From Tomocerus qinae (Eukaryota > Arthropoda > Collembola > Entomobryomorpha > Tomoceridae): DNA of 64,000 nt. The notes under the pieces were generated by a model that ran no database searches, was not told the DNA's origin, and was given only the letters and a program-made list of their open reading frames with translations. Position numbers and translations under genes: made by a program. Shown one piece after another: positions 24,934 to 37,000 of this stretch. The first letter of the stretch is position 1; each line of letters opens with the position of its first letter. The stretch is from contig CM034546.1 in NCBI GenBank assembly GCA_020055645.1, positions 93,248,001 to 93,312,000 of the forward strand, in the 5' to 3' direction.

Positions 24934-27127
24934 GGATGGAATTACATGTTTGAATCCAAGGTTAGCTGTAGTTGTAACTGTATAAAACGTAAAAGATACT
25001 AAATATTATACGTAACTCGCGACGTAACTCTTGGTCGTGTTTAATCAATATAAAGTAGTATGATCACTTTTGGTGCTTGTAACAATCTTAGAATTAGGAT
25101 GTTAACTACATTTTGTCTCAAATAGAGATGTGAGCTTCCACTACGTAAACGTACAATCCTTATGAATATAAATTGTAACGGTTAAATAGTTAGAAATTAA
25201 CTATTTCATAATTAATAATTAAACTTTATCATAGCTACAGATTCAAAAGTCATGTACCACTACTTAATAAACGTACCTACTCTAGAATGACCTCGCCAAT
25301 TGAAGGAAATGGTTATTATCCTCCCAAATTTGCGATTTCACAAATTGGTTTTACTTATCGACTTGGCTGAAAGGGCTAGTTGGCTACTATCTTTATGATT
25401 TCTGTTCTCTTTGAGATGAGACGCCAATACTGGCAAAACAAACACAGTTCTCAAGTGTCAGTGTCACAATAATCAGACATAGTATTATTAATGTTACTAG
25501 AAACGAATACTAATTTAGTTATGAACATTTCCTGTAAGTTCAATGATATTATTAGCACCACTACAGTTGTACGACAATGGTTCTGATATACCGTTCCATG
25601 TTCAAGTATTAATTTCTTAAAATTATTTATTTGCAATATTACTAACTTCTCTCTATTGCCTGTTTTATTGAAAAAATAAAAAAACGGATAAATCATCATA
25701 ATAACAGCGGGTTTTGCTTATTTTCGATTGAATTTAACAACTAGTTTCATGATTTACCATTCTATTAAAGTAAATCTTGTAATTTTACTATAATTATTAT
25801 CACTTTTGAGTGGCTACTACTTATATGTGTACTGCGGCAAGTACTGGGAGCCAAACGAATGTTTACACTATATAATTATCTGTAATACTGCATTATCGAT
25901 TACAGGTTGGTACTCATTCATGAATATAAACGTTGTAAATGTACATCCAAGTTTAACGGATTGGTTTTTATAAAACGAGTATCGAAATGAATGTAATTTT
26001 TGTGGAGCTGTATTGTCTTAATTTGTCATTAGTGACTGAATTAATCCTTGCGGTTTTAATGCCATTTTTATATTCAACGGAACAAAATAAGCTTCATCGG
26101 GCGACCTAAAACGGACTGGCCATTCATTGGTCGTATATACGATGTTATAGTAAAAGAATTTCCTTATTGATTATTCAACTAAATATATTTTTACAAACAC
26201 TTTAAATAAGGCCTAGGTAAAGCGGCACACCTAATTAAGACAGGTTCAGAGTAAACTGTACATGAGAGGTAAAGTGAAAATATGAAAAGTGTATAGGAAA
26301 TAAATGCACATACTATAGGATATTGTCTGTAGATACCTGTTTATATCAAGCATGTAACTGCAAGTACAGATCCGACTAACACGCAAATACATTGTTATAA
26401 AGCAATTAAATATTAGTAGATGTGTCTTGTTCATTGTTTATGCAAATTGCAAATAGAATACTAATTCATATTGTTATCACCATCACATGTCTCACATATT
26501 ATGGCTTAACTTAAATACTGTTTTGTATGATGTTATTTCGACAATTCATGATTATACAAAATGGTCGAGTCGAAAGTAATTAAGTTTAGCTAGTAGCCTT
26601 ATTCACTCTACATGATGATGGATGAGCAAGTAATTACTAATTTACTTGGAATATCTTGAAGAGATCTTTTGACTTAATTAAGTATGGTATACATATTAAC
26701 TACATGTGTAGAACAGATCTGGTAAGCTCTCTTTTTTCTGTGATGAGCTTTTATGTAATTATATCTCATTTGAAGAAGCACAACGAAAGCTCAAAATTAG
26801 CTAGGTAATTAAAGCTGGAAAGTCAACACTACTCCGCAGCCCACGAATTATATTTCATGAGAGCATAATCCAATAAGAACTACATGGCTTTGAATTAGTA
26901 ATTTTTCATTATCAATTGTTCAGGATTTATTAACTATGTTACTATCTTAATATATATGTGATATCTGTCTATGTGCATGCTACTGCTAACTATAAATGCA
27001 AAATTACTTCAATTTATGAAACTTTTCCTGCAGTAGATCAGTTTTGTCAGGCTAGTTCTAGAACTCGGATAATCAATCGACCACAGTGATAATTTTTCGG
27101 TCGTAGATACTTAGTGAATTTTTTACA
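24934..27127. other. 2.2-kb intergenic, no supported gene
   Basis: 3' UTR of the PDZ gene followed by very AT-rich sequence up to the ammonium transporter. No exon, RNA gene or bounded repeat is supported. Confidence 0.45.
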
Positions 27128-29240
27128 ATGGAAGTTTTTACAACAACAGAAGCCATAAACAACTCGATTTCAAATGCTACTACTACTACAGCAGCACCGA
27201 TTACGTACGAATCGGGGAATATAGCATGGGTTTTAACAAGTACAGCTTTGGTTTGGCTGATGGTTCCAGGTAGGTTGTCAAAATCCGTTTTGTTGTAATG
27301 TCTTTTTATAAACATGTCCTAACTGTCTGGGGATGAAAAAAATTTTATTAACTGATTTCAGGGGTTGGTTATTTCTACAGTGGAATGTCTAAGACAAAGC
27401 ATGCTCTTTCCTTGATTATGCTCAGCTGCTGGTCTATAGCTGTTGTCAGTATTCAGGTACAACATGGTGATTGATAACATTTGTAAAATAGCGTAATTTT
27501 AAGTAATAACTAATAATCATGTATGAAATGTACGGACCCTAATGTACTCGTGCAAAAACTTACAGTGGTTTCTTTTTGGATACTCATTGACATTTGGAAA
27601 TGGAAGTTTTTTTATTGGAAACTTTGACCATTTATTTCTTCGGGATACATTAGCAGGGCCTTCTGTTGCTAGTGCAAAGATACCCGCTATAGTTTTCTGT
27701 TTTTACCAAGCTATGTTTGCGGCGATAACTCCAGCACTTGCTATTGGTGCTGCGGCTGAAAGAGGACGATTTCTTCCTACTGTTGTGTTCATTTTTCTGT
27801 GGACGACTGTAGTATATGACTTCATAGGTACAGTGAAAATTAATAGACGTTTTTCACACGACAATGAAGAATGTTATAAAGTTTTCCGAAATTGAAATCA
27901 GTATTTATTGACGATAGCTTACTGGACCTGGAATGCGAATGGCTGGTCATATAAAATGGGCGTACTTGATTTTGCAGGTAAATAAAATTAAGTGCATGTG
28001 CTCGACATAATAATAATATCCTACCGTGATCGGGATCCTACCTAACAACATGTTACAGACATATTCCTGATAATTTTAAATGTATGTGCATGCAATGAAA
28101 CTTTTAGGAGGAACGCCAGTGCATATTTCATCCGGAGCAGCAGCTTTGGCTTATGGTATGGTCTTTTTCTGGTTTTTTTTATGTCTATGTTCTAGTTTTA
28201 TGTGTGTAGCTGTATTTGTAGATAGTTCACGTATGTTCGGGGTTTTCTCTAGCTCTCGTTCTTGGTCACCGGACTAAAAGTGAAGAAATCCACACACCCC
28301 ACAATATGACAAATGTTACACTAGGAACAGCTTTGCTGTGGTTTGGGTGGTTCGGTTTCAATGGAGGAAGTGCTCTGGGTAAAATATTTGTATAGGTAGT
28401 TGGCATTCGGTATATATTGTTAAACTGGTAATGGATAATTGTTGTTAGCCGGAAGTATCAGAGCGACTATGGCCGCCGTCGTTACAAATTTGGCAGCATC
28501 TGTGGGAGGAATTACTTGGTGCTTGATGGATTACAGAAATGAGAAAAAGTTTTCTGCCTTAGGGTACGAATAACCGAACAAATAAAAAAGTGGAAGCTCC
28601 ATCAAATTGTTTAGATTTTATCATTGTCAATTTTAGATTCTGTTGTGGAGCGATTGCCGCTCTAGTCTGTATTACACCAGGATCGGGTTATGTAGGCCCC
28701 GCGGCTAGCGTTGTGTTCGGTCTGTTGGGTGCAATTATTTGTAATTTAGGACTGAATCTGAATCGCATACTGAATTTCGATGATGCATTGGATGTCTTTG
28801 CTGTTCATGGTTTGGGTGGATTGACTGGCTGCATTCTCACTGGAATATTTGCCGATAAGGAGATTGCCAAACTAGATGGGCAAGAGATTGAAGGAGGTTG
28901 GGTTAATGGTAACTGGATGCAAGTGGTTTATCAACTAGCAGATTCGTGTGCAGGACTCGCATGGTCTTTTTGCGTCACTTATGTTTTGCTCTTCGTAATG
29001 AATAAGGTTCCAGGGCTTACATTGAGAGTTTCATCTTCTGTCGAGATGTCGGGCTTGGATAAGGCTGAAATGGGAGAACCATGTTACTACTACGTAGAAA
29101 ACATAAAATCCAGCGAGATGTATGCCACTAGGAAATCAAAAGTTGCTGACCCTGCAGAGTCTACAGATAACACAGATGAATCATTTGCAGAATCACTCCA
29201 CAGGATGCCTACTTCAACTTCAGCAACAAAATCAAACTAA
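27128..29240 (+). CDS. ammonium transporter (Amt family)
   Basis: Eight exons: 27128-27269, 27362-27456, 27566-27827, 27918-27977, 28108-28155, 28253-28378, 28449-28563, 28637-29240; 483 aa, all GT-AG and phase-consistent. About eleven membrane segments are expected. Diagnostic blocks: [20 protein letters not shown] in helix 1, AAAERGRF, then [20 protein letters not shown] (the Amt signature with the pore histidine context), [20 protein letters not shown], and [20 protein letters not shown] with the second conserved pore His (VHG). Amt proteins conduct ammonium or ammonia across membranes; insect members have been tied to excretion and to chemosensory sensilla. The C-terminal tail of about 80 residues is Ser/Thr/Glu-rich and probably cytosolic. 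Confidence 0.95.
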
Positions 29241-30012
29241 ACAGCAAGATAAGATATCCTTTGCATCCCTGATTTTCCTTACAACATTAGGTCACAACAA
29301 ACTTATCTACTGCACAAGTATTATTGTATGACTCGTTTTACTTCCTGAAGGAAATTTCAAAGCGTACACAATTGGTAAAAGAAAAACATTTATTAGAAAC
29401 ATTTGGATGCAATTATATTGTGTGTGTAGTGACTAATTTCACGATGAAGCAAATTAATTAGTATGTTACAAATCGCAATTTAGAATATTAAAACATAGAT
29501 TTCTGAAACAGTTTGTACTGTAAAGACAACATATTTATATTTACTTTTATAGTAATTGTAACTAGAACACGCATCTCGTATCTGTATAAATATTTTCTGT
29601 ACATATCATCATACTCATACTGTAAAAAATTGCGTTTTCAGATTTAACAACTAACAACGAGAAATTAATTATCGACTCAACTATTAATTTTAACAATAGG
29701 GCAATATCATAGTGAAATTATTGAAAACCAAAAGCACAAATCGGTCCACATAGATGTTCTACTTAGCGTACAGTAGTAGTGTGTTAGTAGATTTCAATCG
29801 CACACTATAATATTATATCAGTTCATTCACAAATATTTATGAATAATTTAATTGAGAAAGATTATTTTTATTGCAGCAAATAAATTGTAGCTTGGCCATT
29901 AAAGAACTTGTAATTTACTAACACGTGGAGCATTTTGGATTTTATATAACTTTACCCTACGAAATAAATTTTTGGTTGCCTTTCTTTAATCACACATTAT
30001 TCCATCACAATA
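29241..30012. other. 3' UTRs of the convergent Amt (+) and ATG4 (-) genes
   Basis: Two polyadenylation signals face each other: AATAAA on the plus strand at 29878-29883 and AATAAA on the minus strand at 29867-29872. The two transcripts could therefore overlap at their 3' ends. Nothing else is seen. Confidence 0.5.
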
Positions 30013-31696
30013 TTAACCTAAGATTTCAAACTCTTCATCGTCTACGTCACTTTTGTTTTTGCTTGAGGATGTGCTTGAAGAGCTACCCAAGGAATGAACT
30101 GAAGATGCGCTAGACTTTTTAGAGAGTACACTTCCACCAGCTCCTATAGTTGTGAAACCTAAAGAGGGATTTAATTTACTTGGGCTAAGTGACGAAACTG
30201 TGGACGAAGACAAAGTCATTGACGACCAATCGTTGGGTCTACGATCACATATTTCGAATAGAGGCAAAGGAGTCAATAAAAATCTTTCATTTAACTTAGT
30301 ACACACTGCATCAAAATCCGTTTCCGATTTACAATAGAAGCACACTGCGATTGATGGGTCCATTGCACTAAAGGGCATTCGTCCTGGTTTATTAATATGA
30401 TACGTTTCGTCTGCCGATTTCTCAGGTGCGTAATTCTTAGAGGCCACTGTCACTGTCTGCTGAACTGTATGAGGATCCAGGAAAAGCACTTCGTTTTCTA
30501 CACAATTAAAGTTTCAATTCAATTAAAGTTCTTTTGCTATCATTCTCTCTAAAGATTCTTATGGAAGACAAACCTGCATATCCAATAAAATAAAGAGCAT
30601 GGTTTGGTCGACCCCCGATAATGCCAACGGTTTGAGGAATTTCAAAAGCAGCTTTAATCCCAGGTACATATGATGGATTAAGATCGGAGAGGCCAAGTCT
30701 TAAAGGAATCACCAAGAGAAGAGGCTTCCATTTCGGATCCATCCTATTTTGATCACACAATTTTTATATCTGAACTATATTTTCCTTATTATTAGGAAAT
30801 AATAATTGAAAGGTTAACCAACCATTAGTAAACCGTAAACATACGTACCTAGGGGTATTGATGGAATATGAGGACGGAACAGATTCAGAAGAATGAAATC
30901 CAAGATTCATAGGCGAGAGACACGCCCGTTTGACTTCTGATTTAACAACTGTAGAGTCCATAGCTATGTGGATTTGTAAATCTACAGCCGAAGATTCGCT
31001 AGTAATAAGTTTTTTCAACGCTTGAAGAACTGTGTTCGGACCAAGCCAAGACCCCACTGGTTTTCCTAATGAAGCACCACTTTGAGCTATTTGGTGAAGA
31101 GACAATGGAGCTGAACGAATGTCAGCAAACAGCGACAATATTTTTAAGTAAGCTGGGTCCCGAGTGTCGCGCTCCCAATGCCAATCTGATCCTACATATA
31201 TTAAGTTTTAATGATGGGTTATGTTAATTACAAATTATTTTAAAATGCACAAGTAAAAAATTTTATTTTTATAAAACGTTTCTACCTAAGTGTCTTAGAA
31301 GAAGAGTTTTTGCCAAAATCATCTGTCCTGCTCGAATCATACACCCCCATCCTTTATCTGATGTTAAAGACGTGTCCCCAACACTAGGGAAATTTTTTCG
31401 GTACGTTATCCACATACAAGTAGCAACACACCGGCGGAGTTCATCAATATCTAAAACAGTTGCATAAAATGACCTGGTAAATGCTAATTTTTCATTACAT
31501 TTTGTGTAAGAGATAGCTTAAAAATAGTACAATTACCATAATGAGTTGAGTATGATCTTCCGAACATCCAAATTGGGGAGTCGCATGTGGGAAAATCGGA
31601 CTCGGGTGTTAGGTATGTATCAAAAACTAAATCCATTTTAAGACGAATTTTCCGTTTGACACGGTTTAGAACCTCTGCATTATTATCCTGTTGCAT
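30013..31696 (-). CDS. Atg4: autophagy cysteine protease ATG4
   Basis: Five exons, leftward: 31696-31537, 31450-31286, 31191-30849, 30743-30574, 30497-30013; 440 aa. ATG4 cleaves the C-terminus of ATG8/LC3 proteins and later releases them from lipid. The catalytic Cys is in [32 protein letters not shown] and [18 protein letters not shown] follow, then [20 protein letters not shown] and [13 protein letters not shown]. The Asp-x-His pair of the triad is in FLDPHTVQ. The C-terminus is Ser-rich and ends DDEEFEILG, which fits an ATG8-interacting (LIR) motif. Basic [13 protein letters not shown] sequence at the N-terminus resembles the ATG4C/D branch. The start chosen is an ATG in the first recognisable exon; an in-frame acceptor just inside it (TGCAACAG) allows an upstream coding exon instead (see 32667-32897). 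Confidence 0.92.
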
Positions 31697-32666
31697 ACGA
31701 GTTGGTAATAAAAAATTGAATTTAGACGAAAAATAGATAATAGGCTGTATTATCAAATCGACGAAGATTTCAACTAATGACACAGATAGTTTTTTCACTG
31801 CCACGGACAATATTGATCCCCCTGGTTGCATAATACAGATAAAGGTAACACAGTTTAAATAATTTACAAATGTTATTAGAACTATTCAGAAATCTGACAC
31901 AAATCTTGTCAAATCTTAATTTAATTAAAATTGCAGTAAGTAATACTAACAAAAGGATTTTAGTACACGTACAGAGGAATGTTTATGTTTACACACTCTG
32001 TAGGTGCCGACGATGAAATTATAAGAATTGAATATATATACCAATAAGTTGATTAAATAAGTTTATCTATTTTTAATACTCTAATTAATATTCAGGTCAC
32101 GATTTTTGCGTCTAGTTTGTAGTCTGTTATCTGTAACTTATATAGACTTACAATTTACTAAAATCGTCGGGTCGCCTCCACTGGCCACTCTGAATCCCTT
32201 TCACCTTCGCCGTGTTTTCGATTTTTCTATTCTATTGGTATAATCTTTTCGTTCGTCCAGTCCAGTACAAAAAGGACAATTTTGGAAGTAATACTTGTGG
32301 TTTAGAAACCTAAACATATATTGTGTAGATGCGATTTGAAAGCAAAATGCAATTGCTTATTTGCACATCATGTTACATGTTCTCTATATGAGTAACTAAA
32401 GAATAACATTTGTGGAAAAGTGAATTTCGTAAATATCAATTCAATATTATCTTTTATTTTGCAATGTATGGAACAGCAGCTGTATATGTATACGGCAAGG
32501 TAAAAACTTTGTGTACTTTCTGAGTTCATGTTCATATGATTATCTAACCCTATAGACTTTACCTCTAGAAAACAGTCATATCGTTGTGTATTGACTTTAG
32601 CAAGCTAAAGCTAAATTGAGGTGTATATCGTAAAATCGTAGTATAGTATAGTATACTAGACCTTAC

Positions 32667-32897
32667 TAACTTGACCACAGCAGGATGAATGAGATACAGC
32701 AAAGAATCACATGAGAATGAACATCCACTAAAACGGGAACAGCTCAAAATACTCCCTTCTCTATGCATGTCTAAGTAAAAACTCTCTTTATGAAACGTAT
32801 ACAGAGCCTGGGGTACCTTGATATAACTACCTAATTTGTTTGTGACTTCGCCCAAATCTGCAAAATAAATTTTAATATCTAGAATCGAAGATTCCAT
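32667..32897 (-). CDS. possible upstream coding exon of ATG4, or separate short frame
   Basis: An open stretch of 77 codons begins with ATG at 32897. Inside it sits a strong acceptor (TTTATTTTGCAG, exon from 32857), and it ends at a donor TTA|GTAAGG at 32667. Its phase (0) fits the acceptor at the 5' edge of the ATG4 exon. The residues look protein-like (SYIKVPQALYTFHKESFYLD, then a Cys/Ser-rich stretch) but match no domain I know. If spliced, it would give ATG4 a Cys-rich N-terminal extension. It may also be chance. Confidence 0.3.
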
Positions 32898-34069
32898 AAA
32901 GTTATAAAACTGGAGTAAATCATTTTCAAAGTGATTTATTCAATCATGGACTAGTAAGTTTGAACTATAATATAACCTAATGTGATATTATGAAATCGTG
33001 CCGTATACAATGTATAGAAGAAATACAATTTATGCATCAGAAAAATAACAACACATTCTTTATCAATTAACCAGTTTTTTCTAGTGCAAGTAGCAAATTT
33101 TTATTCAACGAATTATGTAAACCAGATGCAAGAAAACATTTTGAACATTCAGATTCTGAGACTAGCTTGCAAATGAAAAAGCTAAGTCCCCATAACACAA
33201 TACAAATGTTTACAATTATATAAAATTCAACTTTAAATCATACTTACTAATAACATCAACGCCTACTTGCACGCTTTGGTACATAAACATGAGAAGCATG
33301 AAATAAAGATTAAAATAAAGCTATTGTAAATTGTAAGTATAAAGCGCAAACAATTTATAGTTAGGACATAGTTTCCAATGAATAAAGCTGTTTGTTAAAA
33401 TTGGTGTACACAGGTTAATAATATCACTAGAACCCTCAACAAGAATTACTACATTCACGATTTGTCCAAATGCTCTTAATTCATATAAGCAACTGGACTT
33501 TCCCTTAAGTCATAACAATAAAAGACAACACCTCATTCCGATTACTAAAGTAGAATCAGATGAAATAAAATTAACATGGAGTAATAGGGAAGGTTATGGC
33601 TTTAATGGAAGTTTCAACCATAAAGTGACAAACTTTACAGCAATTGTAACATGAAATATTCTGATTCTAAAATTTTTAAGGTAGGTGCGAATCAGTACAC
33701 CTTGTATTTGATTTCAGTTTTTCTCTGGTAAATAACTAATTAAAACCTTCCGATTTTTAATATTGAATTTATGACTTCATATTTCTGGACATCACATTAT
33801 AAGGCGCATGAAGAGTCATAAAAATCAATTTCAATGTAAAACTTTGCATAGCACGAAAGGCATTCTGAGCCAATATTATTAGGGCCAGGGTTTAATTTTG
33901 AAATTGTAAAATAAAATATGCTATTTATAATATTTAATCTACATCACCGGTAATTACACAAGAAATGTCAGCTAAGTGAATGAAAGGCATACGGTTTCCA
34001 ATATATAGTGTAGGTAATAAAATTTTAACGCAGAATAGGCAGTAATATTTCGTGCATGTTCGTTATAGT
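32898..34069. other. intergenic / thioredoxin 3' UTR
   Basis: AT-rich sequence downstream of the thioredoxin stop. No gene or bounded repeat is recognised. Confidence 0.45.
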
Positions 34070-37000
34070 TTACTTGTTGGAGACAACCAAATCACGAAGC
34101 TTCTCAGCATTTGCTCCAGAAAACTCAGCAACCTAAAATAAAAATTGAGATACATTTAATGGTTGCCTCTGAAATTGTTAAAAAACCTAAAATTGGCTCC
34201 CTTAATGACATCCGCATTGTACGGAGCCCAAAGCAAAGTTAAGATATTTCTAAACGAGTACCTTTTCAGAATTTTTAATGAACATAAACGTAGGCATGCA
34301 GGAAATGTTGTATTGAGAAGCAACTTCCTCGACTTCGTCTACGTCCACTTTCAGGAAAACGACATCAGTGAACTGTGCGGCCATTTCTTCCAACTTTGGA
34401 GCAATCATTTTACAAGGGCCACACCTTTGTAGAAGATAGAAAGTCAAACTATTAGTCATAAGTCCAATTATTGAAATAAAAAGTTATTCTTTGAGAAACA
34501 TGTTTACGCAGAATACTTACCATGTGGCATAAAAGTCGACTACGACCAATTTTGATCCAGCTTCTTTAAGCTGGTTGTCGAAATCATCCTAGAATTAAAA
34601 TATTTCATTTTTCATTACAGGAATTAAAAATCATTTATAATAGCTCGAATTTAATTTGCCAGTCCTATATTTGGGTTTTAAACGATATAAGCATGATACA
34701 TACGAAATACTCATTCTTAACTATTATAAACATCGATCAAATCTTTCTTGATTCTCGTGTAGATTGTAGTATTCATTCATATATATAAAGAAACCAATGT
34801 ATAGAATATGCAACGAATTTCTCTTCTGTTTATTTTATAAGTAATAATATATAGTGAACACTTAATACATTTTACACAGGAAAAAAAGCATTTATACATT
34901 CTTCTAACTCGCGTGGAGAACAGAGGCCAACAATAAAAATACGTAATCGTTTACTATGTGATGACAAATGCTTAATCGGTAATACATTTTTGATGCTTCT
35001 AAGTAGCTGTCATCAATCAGTACCGTATTTAGAAGTCGATTTCGGAGGGGGCAATGATATCATAGGACAAAATATATTAGGCATATTCGCGCGAAGCGCG
35101 AAAAATTTTGGCTTTTTTTGCCTAAATTGAGACAAAAATAACCTAAAAATCACATAAAATTGCGCGAAGCGCGAAATTTTTTGGTATTTCGAGAAAAAAT
35201 TTCCCTTTTTCTTGGATTTCGGGGGGGGCATTTGCCCCCAATGCCCCCCCCTCAATACAGCCTTGTCATCAATATTGTAGTCATACGTTCGCTTAGTCAT
35301 ATTATAAGTTACTACCTAAAGAAACATATTTGTTGGGTGTGATGATATGACCCAAACGATGTACACTAATCATCACAGAACACTTTCCGCTGCGTTGTCG
35401 TGAGTGGCTTTCCCAATTTATACTCAGGAAGATTAAGTGCACATGCTAAGTTAGTCTGTACTAGGCGGTATGCTGTAAGCACTATACTATACACTACACA
35501 CTATATTTCACTGCAATAATAATGATATACTAGCTAGTAGATATTGTAGTTGATGTACATACAACTTGGCCAGAGTCAGAGTAATAAACAGAGAAAATGA
35601 CACGAAATTGTCGTATACCTACGTTAAATGTTGATTTATTCGATCGATAAAGAATACATAGAGACCCAGTTTTCATTAACCACCATACGATATTATTCCA
35701 TGTATCCTGAGAGAGAGGATACAGTAATCCTATATACTTAAAATGTTTATTTTCCTAATATCTACGCTAATGCCATACAGTCATATACCATAGTTAGATA
35801 AAACCGGATTAGGTAATATATTACGACAGGGACAGAAAGCAATTAAGTATGTGTTTGACTGTATGGATGTGGTAAGATCTGCCCGTAAGTCTTTCCTTAA
35901 AATCCTTCTCGGAATTGGTAATCCAGGAAAAGGTGAGGGAAGGGACGGCGATGGTTCAGGTAGCGGTTCAGGTAACAAACGAAAGGCCCAGGGTAGTGAA
36001 ACTTTTCCAGCACACCCAAAAATTGTAAGCACAGGTAAAGGACTGGGAGTACTTATAATTAAGTGTTCACGTTTACCTAATGCTATACTGTTGCTAGCCG
36101 ATGCTGCATGCTGGTTGCCGGCTGGCTTGATTCATGGTTATACTCTACAGTACATCTTCTGTGCATTGCTTGCTTTACATTACTGCCTTTACATTTACAC
36201 TATTACACTAGTAACTATATATAATAAACTTCTACCATTGCCCCATAATCAATGATATCCAGAAATATGTATTATATGTAAATCTAAAACTAAACTTGCA
36301 CAAAAAACAATGCTGTTTTGTTGTTTAATTATGGCTTATTTCTGATGGCCATTAATATTGCTTGAATTTTTACTCACTATATTTATGAAAAACAATAATA
36401 TACTCTAATAATGTCCATGTCATTTTAGGCAGTATACAAAAAAATTTCGATGCTGGAAGTAAACTTACGTTTGCAACTTCTAACAACGCTGAACTACAAT
36501 AAGTTTTTTCTACTTTATCTTAAAGTAGTATAAAATAATAAAATATACAACACTTGTTAATTTTCAATGTAACTAAATATAATAATACCCAAACTATCAA
36601 ATACTGGAATTGACAAGCTGGTGATATATTCGTCCAAATAATACTAAAATTTAAGCTATAAGTACTTACCATCATTCTTGGTTGTCATTAGACGAACCAT
36701 TTTTAATTATTTAATTTTTTTCATGTTTACAACATTATGCATTAGTTAAACCGTGTAATTGTATTGTAGTATTCGTTGGGCGTAGCTACAAGTTGCAACC
36801 AGTAAGCTTATCACTTCCCGTATCAAAAAAGCTTTAAAATTACTAAATTACTATATTATTGTCTTTCATAAATATAATAAGTAAAAATTTAAGCAATATT
36901 AATGGCAATCACAAATAAGTCATAATTAAAAAACTAAACAGCATTGCTTTGTGCGAGTTTAGTTTTAGATTTACATATAATACCTAATTTATGGATATCA

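Noticed and set aside
35851-36255. 134-codon frame rich in Gly/Ser in the left arm of the intronic inverted repeat
   Set aside because: The right-arm copy is interrupted, and the frame spans repeat sequence with no domain.
36671-36705. ATG plus ten codons with a perfect GTAAGT donor in thioredoxin intron 1 ([10 protein letters not shown])
   Set aside because: The donor leaves phase 1, while the next thioredoxin exon needs phase 0; joining gives an immediate stop.
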